A DNA stretch of 64,000 bases from contig NZ_SDWW01000011.1 in the NCBI RefSeq assembly GCF_004168625.1, positions 1-64,000 on the forward strand, given 5' to 3'. This DNA is from Pengzhenrongella frigida. GTDB taxonomy: Bacteria > Actinomycetota > Actinomycetes > Actinomycetales > Cellulomonadaceae. A model generated the notes under the pieces. That model was not told the origin of the DNA and searched no databases. It saw nothing but the letters and a program-made list of their open reading frames with translations. Positions within the stretch are counted from its first letter, which is position 1. Each line of letters opens with the position of its first letter. Both the position numbers and the translations under genes were made by a program. Positions 44,859 through 52,638 of this stretch are shown one piece after another.

Positions 44859-46160
44859 GTGAGCACCATCCAGACCGGCGACGAGCAGCAGACCGCAGCC
44901 GAGCTCAGCGAGCAGTGGGCCACCGACCCGCGCTGGGCCGGGGTGCGCCGCGACTACTCCGCGGCCGACGTCGTCGCGCTGCGCGGCTCGGTCCGGGAGG
45001 AGCACACCCTCGCCCGCCGCGGCGCCGAGCGGCTCTGGTCGCTGCTGCAGACCGAGGAGTGGGTGCCCGCGCTCGGTGCCCTCACCGGCAACCAGGCCGT
45101 GCAGCAGGTCCGGGCGGGCCTCAAGGCGATCTACCTGTCCGGCTGGCAGGTCGCCGCCGACGCCAACCTGTCCGGCCAGACCTACCCGGACCAGAGCCTG
45201 TACCCGGCCAACTCGGTGCCCGCCGTCGTGCGCCGGATCAACAACGCCCTGCTGCGCGCCGACCAGATCGAGTGCAGCGAGGCCGGCGGCGAGCCGGTCC
45301 GCGAGTGGTTCGCGCCGATCGTCGCCGACGCCGAGGCCGGCTTCGGCGGCCCGCTCAACGCCTACGAGCTGATGAGCTCGATGATCGCGGCCGGCGCGGC
45401 CGGCGTGCACTGGGAGGACCAGCTGGCCTCCGAGAAGAAGTGCGGCCACCTCGGCGGGAAGGTGCTCGTGCCGACCTCGGTGCACGTGCGGACCCTCAAC
45501 GCGGCGCGCCTCGCGGCCGACGTCGCCGGGGTGCCCACGATCGTCATCGCCCGCACGGACGCGCTCGGCGCGGACCTGATGACGAGCGACATCGACCCCC
45601 GCGACGCCGAGTTCCTCACCGGCGAGCGCACCCCCGAGGGCTACTTCCGGGTGCGCCCGGGCCTGGACGCCGTCGTCGCCCGCGCCTCGGCCTACGCCGA
45701 GTACGCGGACCTCATCTGGGTGGAGACCGGCGAGCCGGACCTCGAGCTGGCCCGGGAGTTCGCCGAGCGGCTGCACGCGAAGTTCCCCGGCAAGATGCTC
45801 GCGTACAACTGCTCGCCGTCGTTCAACTGGAAGGCGGCGCTGGACGACGACGCCATCGCGCGCTTCCAGAAGGAGCTCGCGTCCTACGGCTACGCGTTCC
45901 AGTTCATCACCCTGGCCGGGTTCCACGCGCTCAACCACTCCATGTTCACGCTCGCCCAGGGCTACGCCGAGCGCGGCATGAGCGCGTACGTCGAGCTGCA
46001 GGAGGCCGAGTTCGCGTCCGAGGCCGGCGGGTACACCGCCACGCGCCACCAGCGCGAGGTCGGCACCGGCTACTTCGACAAGGTCGCCACGGCGCTCAAC
46101 CCGACCAGCAGCACCCTGGCACTGGCGGGCTCCACCGAGACCGCCCAGTTCACGCACTGA
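44859..46160 (+). CDS. aceA: Isocitrate lyase
   Basis: The 433-residue enzyme carries the signature KKCGH with the catalytic cysteine at 195, [22 protein letters not shown], plus DAEAGFGG and NCSPSFNWK. It splits isocitrate to glyoxylate and succinate, the first step of the glyoxylate shunt. GTG 44859 with GGAGG 6 bases upstream is chosen over the longer frame from 44817. aceB follows after 37 bp, and ramB is divergent. Confidence 0.97.
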   Translation: MSTIQTGDEQQTAAELSEQWATDPRWAGVRRDYSAADVVALRGSVREEHTLARRGAERLWSLLQTEEWVPALGALTGNQAVQQVRAGLKAIYLSGWQVAADANLSGQTYPDQSLYPANSVPAVVRRINNALLRADQIECSEAGGEPVREWFAPIVADAEAGFGGPLNAYELMSSMIAAGAAGVHWEDQLASEKKCGHLGGKVLVPTSVHVRTLNAARLAADVAGVPTIVIARTDALGADLMTSDIDPRDAEFLTGERTPEGYFRVRPGLDAVVARASAYAEYADLIWVETGEPDLELAREFAERLHAKFPGKMLAYNCSPSFNWKAALDDDAIARFQKELASYGYAFQFITLAGFHALNHSMFTLAQGYAERGMSAYVELQEAEFASEAGGYTATRHQREVGTGYFDKVATALNPTSSTLALAGSTETAQFTH

Positions 46161-46197
46161 CCCGACCCACACCACCTGCTTGCGAGCGGAGATCGTC

Positions 46198-47865
46198 ATG
46201 TCACCGACAGCCCAGACCCTCACCCCGTCCCACACCGCTGAGCGCCTCGAGATCACCGGCCCCGTCGTGGTCGGGACGGCGCAGATCCTCACGCCGGAGG
46301 CGCTCGCCTTCGTCGCCGAGCTGCACACCCGGTTCCTGGGCCGCCGGCACGACCTCCTGCTCGCACGGCAGCGGCGCCGGGCGCGCTTCGCCAACGGGGC
46401 CGACCCCGACTTCCTGGTCGAGACCGAGCCCATCCGGGCCGATCCGACGTGGCAGGTCGCCGGGGCCGGACCCGGGCTCGAGGACCGTCGGGTGGAGATC
46501 ACCGGCCCGACGGACCGCAAGATGACCGTCAACGCGCTGAACTCCGGCGCGCAGGTCTGGCTCGCGGACCTGGAGGACGCCACCTCCCCCACCTGGGAGA
46601 ACGTCATCGGCGGCCAGCTCAACCTGGTCGACGCGCTGCGCGGGCGGATCGACTTCACCGCGGACGGCAAGGAGTACCGGCTCCGCGGCGGCGTGTCCGA
46701 GCTCCCGACGATCGTCATGCGGCCGCGGGGTTGGCACCTGGCCGAGAAGCACCTGCGGTTCACCGACCGCGCGGGCCAGCGGACGGCGGCGTCGGCCAGC
46801 CTGGTCGACTTCGGGCTGTACGCGTTCCACAACGCCCAGCACCTGATCGACTCCGGCCGGGGGCCGTACTTCTACCTGGCCAAGCTCGAGGGCCACCTCG
46901 AGGCGCGGCTGTGGAACGACATCTTCCTGTTCACCCAGGAGTACCTCGGCATCCGCCGGGGCACGATCCGCGCGACCGTCCTGATCGAGACGATCACGGC
47001 GGCGTTCGAGATGGAGGAGATCCTCTACGAGCTGCGCGAGCACTGCGCGGGGCTCAACGCGGGGCGGTGGGACTACATCTTCAGCATCATCAAGAACTTC
47101 CGCACCCGCGGGTCGCGGTTCGTCCTGCCGGACCGCGCCGAGGTGACCATGACGGTGCCGTTCATGCGGGCGTACACCGAGCTGCTGGTGGCGACCTGCC
47201 ACCGCCGCGGCGCGCACGCGATCGGCGGGATGGCGGCGTTCATCCCCAACCGGCGCGACCCGGAGGTCACCGAGGTGGCCCTGGCCAAGGTCCGTGCGGA
47301 CAAGGAGCGGGAGGCGAACGCCGGCTTCGACGGCTCGTGGGTCGCGCACCCGGACCTGATCGGGGTGGCCCGCGAGGTGTTCGACGGCGTGCTCGGCGAC
47401 CGGCCCAACCAGGTCGACCGCCTGCGCGACGACGTCCACGTCACCGCCGCGGAGCTGCTGGACTTCGCCTCCGCTGGCGGGCACGTGACCGACGCGGGGC
47501 TGCGCGGCAACGTGCAGATCGCCGTCCGCTACATCGAGTCGTGGCTGCGGGGCGTGGGTGCCGCGGCGATCGACAACCTCATGGAGGACGCCGCGACGGC
47601 CGAGATCTCGCGTTCGCAGATCTGGCAGTGGATCCACCAGGGCACGGTCACCGCCGAGGGCACCCGGATCACGCACGACGTCGTCGAGCAGATCCTCACC
47701 GAGGTGATGGCGGGGCTGCCGCGCACCGCCGGCGACCGGTTCGACGACGCCGAGAAGGTGTTCCGCGACGTGGCGCTCGCGGAGGCGTTCCCGACGTTCC
47801 TCACGATCACCGCCTACACGCGGTTCTTGGTGCACACCTCCGGCCCGCGGGACCGGGCCGCCTGA
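46198..47865 (+). CDS. aceB: Malate synthase A
   Basis: The 555-residue enzyme has [48 protein letters not shown] (containing catalytic and Mg-binding residues) and [10 protein letters not shown], typical of malate synthase A. It condenses glyoxylate with acetyl-CoA. ATG 46198 has GGAG upstream. A TTG at 46180 is an alternative. It completes the aceA–aceB shunt operon, ended by a strong hairpin. Confidence 0.96.
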   Translation: MSPTAQTLTPSHTAERLEITGPVVVGTAQILTPEALAFVAELHTRFLGRRHDLLLARQRRRARFANGADPDFLVETEPIRADPTWQVAGAGPGLEDRRVEITGPTDRKMTVNALNSGAQVWLADLEDATSPTWENVIGGQLNLVDALRGRIDFTADGKEYRLRGGVSELPTIVMRPRGWHLAEKHLRFTDRAGQRTAASASLVDFGLYAFHNAQHLIDSGRGPYFYLAKLEGHLEARLWNDIFLFTQEYLGIRRGTIRATVLIETITAAFEMEEILYELREHCAGLNAGRWDYIFSIIKNFRTRGSRFVLPDRAEVTMTVPFMRAYTELLVATCHRRGAHAIGGMAAFIPNRRDPEVTEVALAKVRADKEREANAGFDGSWVAHPDLIGVAREVFDGVLGDRPNQVDRLRDDVHVTAAELLDFASAGGHVTDAGLRGNVQIAVRYIESWLRGVGAAAIDNLMEDAATAEISRSQIWQWIHQGTVTAEGTRITHDVVEQILTEVMAGLPRTAGDRFDDAEKVFRDVALAEAFPTFLTITAYTRFLVHTSGPRDRAA

Positions 47866-47882
47866 GGCGACACCAGGCCGGT

Positions 47883-47918
47883 TCGGTCGGGCGCGACGCA
47901 GGGGGCGCGCCCGACCGA
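47883..47918 (+). terminator. Terminator after aceB
   Basis: TCGGTCGGGCGCG (47883-47895) and CGCGCCCGACCGA (47906-47918) form a perfect 13-bp stem with a 10-base loop, 18 bp after the aceB stop. Confidence 0.82.
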
Positions 47919-47939
47919 CAAGCCGACGGCAGAAAAGCC

Positions 47940-47968
47940 TTGGCGGGGCGCAGATCCGGACGTACCGT
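47940..47968 (+). promoter_or_regulatory. Candidate promoter for the map leader
   Basis: TTGGCG (47940-47945) and TACCGT (47963-47968) are spaced by 17 bases, a plausible sigma-70-type promoter just downstream of the aceB terminator and upstream of the leader ORF. Confidence 0.5.
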
Positions 47969-47998
47969 TCTTCCATCGAGGAAGGAGGTGGTCCAAAG

Positions 47999-48037
47999 GT
48001 GAGAACTTTTAGGACGCGAGAGGTGACTGTCCGCTAG
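47999..48037 (+). CDS. Possible 12-residue leader peptide upstream of map
   Basis: GTG AGA ACT… encodes MRTFRTREVTVR followed by TAG. An unusually complete Shine–Dalgarno, AAGGAGGTG (47982-47990), lies upstream. Four of twelve residues are arginine. The peptide is far too short to be a normal protein. Position after a promoter and before a structured leader suggests a regulatory leader peptide. I do not recognise it with certainty. Confidence 0.5.
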   Translation: MRTFRTREVTVR

Positions 48038-48087
48038 TCGCCGCGCCTGTTGATGCAGACGCACCGGACGGACTGCTGATCCGTTCT

Positions 48088-48192
48088 CAGGCCGCGCGCG
48101 GCCTGCGAATCCCTGGCAGTCACCGCAGCCCGTGGGAGTCGCGATCTCGTCCATCGCGGCAGGGCTCCACCAGGAGCCCAGCCCACGGGCTG
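48088..48192 (+). promoter_or_regulatory. Structured leader region upstream of map
   Basis: An 18-bp palindrome (CAGGCCGCG then its complement, 48088-48105) is followed by CAGCCCGTGGG (48126-48136) pairing with CCCACGGGCTG (48182-48192). Inside that long stem GGGCTCC–ACCA–GGAGCCC (48162-48179) forms a third hairpin. Together with the leader ORF this looks like attenuation, or the map promoter may lie inside it. Confidence 0.5.
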
Positions 48193-48261
48193 TTTGCCGC
48201 CCGCAGCCGGGCGAGCCCCCCGGATGAGGACCCGATTCGTCCCGGGTGAGAGAGTGCAGGC

Positions 48262-49038
48262 ATGGTCGAGCTGAAGAGTCGTGAACAGATCGAGCGCATC
48301 CGGACCACCGGGCGCTTCGTTGCCGAGGTCCTCGCGTCCCTGCGCGAGACGGCCGCCGTCGGCATGAGCCTGAACGACCTGGACGCCCACGCGCACGCCA
48401 TGATCAAGGCCGCCGGGGCCCGCTCGGTCTACCTCGGCTACCACCCGTCCTTCGGGGCGATGCCGTACCCGGGCGTGCTGTGCACCTCCGTGAACGACGC
48501 CGCCCTGCACGGGCTGCCCTCGGACTACCGCCTGGCCGACGGCGACCTGCTCAGCGTCGACTTCGCCGTCGAGCTGGACGGCTGGGTCGCCGACTCGGCG
48601 ATCTCGTTCCAGGTCGGCACCACCGACCCCGAGACCCTCCGCCTGATCGACGTCACCGAGCGCGCGCTCGCCGCCGGCATCGCCGCGGCCCGCCCCGGCG
48701 CGAAGATGGGCGACATCTCCGCCGCGATCGGCAAGATCGGCCGCGCCGCCGGCCTCGGCATCAACGCCGACTTCGGCGGCCACGGCGTCGGGCGCACCAT
48801 GCACGAGGACCCGCACGTGCCCAACCTCGGCAAGGCCGGGCGCGGGCTGCCCCTGCGCCCCGGCCTGGTGATCGCCATCGAGCCGTGGTTCATGGCCGGC
48901 AGCGACGACTACGTGATCGACGCCGACGGCTGGACCATCCGCTCCGCCGACGGCGCCCGCACCGCGCACGCCGAGCACACCATCGCGATCACGGAGTCGG
49001 GTCCGGAGATCCTCACGGCGCTGGCGCCGCGGGAGTAG
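48262..49038 (+). CDS. map: Methionine aminopeptidase, type I
   Basis: This 258-residue metallopeptidase has HPSFGAMPYPGVLCTSVNDAALHGLP, metal ligands in DGDLLSVDFAVELDGWVADSA, GGHGVGRTMHEDPHVPN and VIAIEPWF, and AEHTIAIT. It removes initiator methionine from new proteins. It lacks the N-terminal zinc-finger extension. No strong ribosome-binding site is seen at the ATG (GAGAGAGTGCAGGC precedes). Last core gene before the accessory island. Confidence 0.95.
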   Translation: MVELKSREQIERIRTTGRFVAEVLASLRETAAVGMSLNDLDAHAHAMIKAAGARSVYLGYHPSFGAMPYPGVLCTSVNDAALHGLPSDYRLADGDLLSVDFAVELDGWVADSAISFQVGTTDPETLRLIDVTERALAAGIAAARPGAKMGDISAAIGKIGRAAGLGINADFGGHGVGRTMHEDPHVPNLGKAGRGLPLRPGLVIAIEPWFMAGSDDYVIDADGWTIRSADGARTAHAEHTIAITESGPEILTALAPRE

Positions 49039-49852
49039 CGGGGGCCGGGGTGCCACCGGTGGACGGACCTTTGGAAGACCCGGCGGCGCTAGAGACTCCG
49101 CTTCCAACTCACAGAACTCTTGAATGAACCGGGTCCGATCCGCCCACAGCACGTCGTCCGGCTGAGAATGCGCGCGTGGACACCCAGGTGTCCGCGATAC
49201 AGGTGACCAGTTCGTGACCGAGTGTCTCCAACCGCCTCGTCGGCCCGTAGGACCGGTTCAGACTCAAGTCGTATTGGACCCCGATCGGATCTATGGGACC
49301 GGGCGCAGCCCGACCGTGACCCGTTGCCCGGTGGCACCGGCCGCGCACTGAATGCAGCCAACGAAACCCATGCCACGACTCCAATCGGCACTATGAGTGG
49401 TTACCTATCCGTGCCGTCTCACGGCACCGATGAAACGTTCCCGCGGGAACGTTTCGAAACCGAGTCCCGACATGTGGGCAAGGGATAAGCGATCCAGTCT
49501 CGGACTCTGAGATGTGGGCTCCCGTGCGAATCTCTCGATCGAGTGGACGTCGGATAGCGAGCGCCAAGTCCACGACGGCGCCCACCCGCATCGGTGGCAC
49601 CATGCGGTGCTCCGTACTGGACCACAGCACGCCTCAGTTCGACGGGACCCGAAGCCACGAGCTGCGCAGTCCACTGCAGGCTGCAACAGGTTGGATGAGA
49701 TCGGCTCCACACAGTTCGAGTCCGTGCTCTGTCGTTGATGGTCGCGAGTGTCGAGCCCGGAGTACTTCTGTGCGTTCATCGAACTCTCCACGACCGCAGC
49801 CCTGCAAGCGTAGGTTGGCAGGACACGCATTTCAACGGAGCAGGGGGAGCCT
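49039..49852. other. Non-coding left part of the accessory island
   Basis: About 810 bp with no convincing gene and visibly lower GC than the flanks. A 7-bp-stem hairpin GTGCCGT–CTC–ACGGCAC (49411-49427) stands beside the 24-bp palindrome at 49432-49455. Open frames on both strands (for example minus 49109-49384) have no recognisable domain. It may carry decayed genes and the promoter of the downstream ATPase. Confidence 0.6.
49432..49455. repeat. 24-bp perfect palindrome
   Basis: GAAACGTTCCCG (49432-49443) is followed at once by its exact reverse complement. The right arm overlaps another 10-bp palindrome, GTTTCGAAAC (49451-49460). Its core matches GTTCC–N4–GGAAC at 42465-42484 and, in imperfect form, 25779-25812. 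Function unknown: operator, recombination site or terminator. Confidence 0.75.
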
Positions 49853-51427
49853 GTGCCACGAGCTTTCGAAAACCTATATTTCGGCATGGCTGCGGCAGAG
49901 AATGAGGTTGCGGTCGATCCGGAGCGATTCCTACGTACGTACTACGATCGATGGAACCTTGTCGGCGAAGTGGAGCTTCACCGCAAGTTCCTACTCCTCG
50001 GGCCTAAGGGCGCGGGAAAAAGTGCTGCGGCGCACTATCTTGTCCTGCGTTGGTCGAAAGAACTCGGTCCCGAAAGCGTCTTCCCGACCTTTCTCGATTT
50101 CGATGACGTCAACCAGACGCAATCGCCGCTGGCGACCCTTGGCAAACGTCTCGTCGGCGATGTCGCCGCACTGACGGATGCGGCTTGGAGGCTCTTTCTC
50201 TCGATTCGTCTTCTTGAGTCCTTGTGCAGCGACATGGCCTGCGATCTGGCACATGATCCGCAGGTCATTGGTCTTCTGATGCAACTTCGAAATGCCGGGC
50301 TGGCAAGCGACGATTTCCCGCAGGTCCTGCGGAAGGTGCGTGAGAAGCGGGGTCTAATCGGAGCGCCCAAGATTGTCGAGTTCGAAGGAAAATGGACCGA
50401 AACTCAAGAAGTCAACGTGACGCAATTGAGCGAAGCGCTGGTAAAGATCGTGGCGCGCGCCAAAACCCCAAACCGCCATATCTTGGCGGTCGACGGCCTT
50501 GATAAAGCGATTGGGGACAACGCGGCGTATTGGCAGACGCTAGCAGCATTGGTGCGTGTGGCTGAAGCGATGACGAGAACTCTAAGAGAAGGTCAGCACG
50601 CATACATCCTCGTAATGTGCCGAAGTGACGTCTTTCGTCGCGTCCGTTTCGCGGACTCGGGCAAGATAGCGGCCGATGGTGGAATCTATATGGATTGGGC
50701 AGCCGAGGCGGAGGACCCTCGCGATGTCGAGCTGTGGAACTATATTGCGAGCAAGGCGGAGACCGAACCGGACCGGCTCCTCTCCGCCCTTCCTGCGCGT
50801 ATCCAAGTTGGTCAGAGTCGAAAAATGGCAACCGACCGCTATCTCTTGCAGATTACGCGATATACGCCGCGCGACATGACTCTGCTCTTCAAATCTCTTC
50901 AAGAACGCGCGAGAGATCGAACGCTCACAAACTCCCAGGTCAGGCGTGCGGCAGATTCGTTCGCGTCGAGACACCTTCTCACCGAGATAATCTCGGAAGC
51001 GACAGGCCTTCTCCCCGAACTGCTAATTGATCGGTTTGAGCAGATCATCACACATCTCCCGTCGAGGGTCTTCACGCATAACCAGTTTGTCGCTGCCTTA
51101 GAGGCGGCTGGCGCAGATGCAACGCAAACAGCCGTATTCGGAGAGTACCTCTTTCTACAGGGCGCCATAGGCAACTATGCGCCCGGGGTCAATTACGTTC
51201 AGTTTTACCACCGGCGCGATGCACACAAATTTCAGCCACAAGGTCCATGGGTTCTCCACACGGGTCTCATGTACGCCTTCAATAAGCCATGGATGCTGAC
51301 CGATGCCGCCCCAGGCGACCGGATCGGTGCGCAGGGATCGACTACCGGGGGGGTTCTCAACCTCCCAAGTCGTGGAAGTTCTCGCGCCCGACGAATCGGC
51401 TATGCAGGGCGCCAAGTCGACTCCTAG
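49853..51427 (+). CDS. P-loop ATPase, Sll1717-like
   Basis: This 524-residue protein begins MPRAFENLYFGMAAAENE and has Walker A GPKGAGKS (residues 50-57) and a Walker B-like ILAVDGLDKAI (Asp214). It resembles the Sll1717 family of P-loop ATPases found sporadically in accessory regions; their function is not established. GTG 49853 has AGGGGGAG upstream. Codon use (AAA, TTT, ATA) differs from the core genes. The last ~30 residues after PWMLTDAAPGD look unlike a folded end and may be read-through past a lost stop. Confidence 0.7.
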   Translation: MPRAFENLYFGMAAAENEVAVDPERFLRTYYDRWNLVGEVELHRKFLLLGPKGAGKSAAAHYLVLRWSKELGPESVFPTFLDFDDVNQTQSPLATLGKRLVGDVAALTDAAWRLFLSIRLLESLCSDMACDLAHDPQVIGLLMQLRNAGLASDDFPQVLRKVREKRGLIGAPKIVEFEGKWTETQEVNVTQLSEALVKIVARAKTPNRHILAVDGLDKAIGDNAAYWQTLAALVRVAEAMTRTLREGQHAYILVMCRSDVFRRVRFADSGKIAADGGIYMDWAAEAEDPRDVELWNYIASKAETEPDRLLSALPARIQVGQSRKMATDRYLLQITRYTPRDMTLLFKSLQERARDRTLTNSQVRRAADSFASRHLLTEIISEATGLLPELLIDRFEQIITHLPSRVFTHNQFVAALEAAGADATQTAVFGEYLFLQGAIGNYAPGVNYVQFYHRRDAHKFQPQGPWVLHTGLMYAFNKPWMLTDAAPGDRIGAQGSTTGGVLNLPSRGSSRARRIGYAGRQVDS

Positions 51428-52083
51428 TGGCACTGCCATATTTCGCAGCGGCAACGCGAGATGAGCTATGGGCCGGTCCGTCGGATTCTCTCGCTCGCCC
51501 GTCGGAGAAGGCTGTAGCGAGCCGGCCGATCGCGCGCAGACAAATCGATCTCCAAGCGCGCGAGCGTGAGTCCTCAGTGCGGTCCCGCGTCCCGACTGGG
51601 CTCGACCCTTTTTCGATGACACCCCGAAGTTGCGGCCTCGACGGGCAACCGGCCACAAGGTCAAACCTCTGCGAGATGCCCGAGACGAGGCGGGAGTTGA
51701 ATCAGCCAGCTCGTTGTTCCGCTTGCCCTCTCTCAACCCCGCCGCGGCTCACCCATCGCCGAAACCAAGCGGACTCAACCAGAGTGTTGCGACGAGCACC
51801 GGAACGCACCCGGGAAGTCAGCCTTTGTGAAGCGTCGACGTCGAATTTGCAGGGGTATGCGAGGACACCGGAAAGCGGGCGAGGCCGCGTGTCTCGCTGC
51901 GTATTCTCCGAAACCGAGAAGAGAACTAGCACAGATTCGACAGTCGCGACACAACGCGGTGAGTGGTCTGCGCACGGCCATGCGCCGCGCCAAGGAACGG
52001 GCGAGCGAAGGCTCGAAGACAATGATCGACGTGTCGATCGCACAGCGATCCAGGTGGCGCGCGGGACAAGGGGGCATGCCGAG
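51428..52083. other. Non-coding gap between the ATPase gene and the ASCH gene
   Basis: About 650 bp without a believable gene. Several open frames on both strands are Arg/Ser-rich and overlap one another. The two neighbouring genes face each other, so this must contain both 3' ends and possibly degraded DNA. Confidence 0.55.
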
Positions 52084-52638
52084 TCACGCCGTGATTTGGC
52101 GCTTGAAAAGATCGAGGGCGGCGGCGTCATTCTGAGTAGTCCTGGGAAGTTCCGAAGCAGGCCAGAGCATTTCGTTTAGCGCGCCGTTTGCCGGATGATC
52201 CCCGAAAAGGTTGGAAACCCGTTCCCAGTCGAGGTAGTGCCAGGTCTGAGGAGGATGGAACGGGCCCGACGTGCGCAAGTCGGCCAGGGAGACCGGAATG
52301 GCAAGGGGCCGGATGGTCTCGAGGTGCAGTGCAGTCGCGGTACGTGATCCCCGAAAGTAATCCTCAAACTCCTTGCGACCGACTCCCGCCGTCTTCTTCA
52401 CATCATTCCAGAGTTCGGAAGGTGAGGAAATTTCGATGCACGAGACCCGGCAGAAAGCGACCACCGACGCGGCAGGCATTGTTGAGTAGATCGCGACGGG
52501 TTGTCCGGGGACGATCGCGGGGCGTCCACGGCGCAATTCGACTGTCTTTGAGCCATCGAGGATCTTCGCTACATATCGGGGATGGATCGATAACAGCATC
52601 AGATGACGAAACTGACCCGGAGGTGCCGCGACAGTCAA
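52084..52638 (-). CDS. ASCH (PUA-like) domain protein
   Basis: This 184-residue protein has an N-terminal ASCH/PUA-like fold: LMLLSIHPRYVAKILDGSKTVELRRGRP, then VAIYSTMPAASVVAFCRV. ASCH domains are predicted to bind RNA or modified nucleotides. The likely start is TTG 52638, with AAGGAGGTC about 7 bases upstream inside the end of the preceding gene. TTGA overlaps that gene's stop by 4 bases, so the two are translationally coupled. Confidence 0.75.
   Translation of the reverse strand: MTVAAPPGQFRHLMLLSIHPRYVAKILDGSKTVELRRGRPAIVPGQPVAIYSTMPAASVVAFCRVSCIEISSPSELWNDVKKTAGVGRKEFEDYFRGSRTATALHLETIRPLAIPVSLADLRTSGPFHPPQTWHYLDWERVSNLFGDHPANGALNEMLWPASELPRTTQNDAAALDLFKRQITA

Noticed and set aside
51289-52179. 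Open frames after the island ATPase (for example 296 codons on plus)
   Set aside because: They overlap the ATPase 3' end and the ASCH gene, are Arg/Ser-rich and lack any motif.
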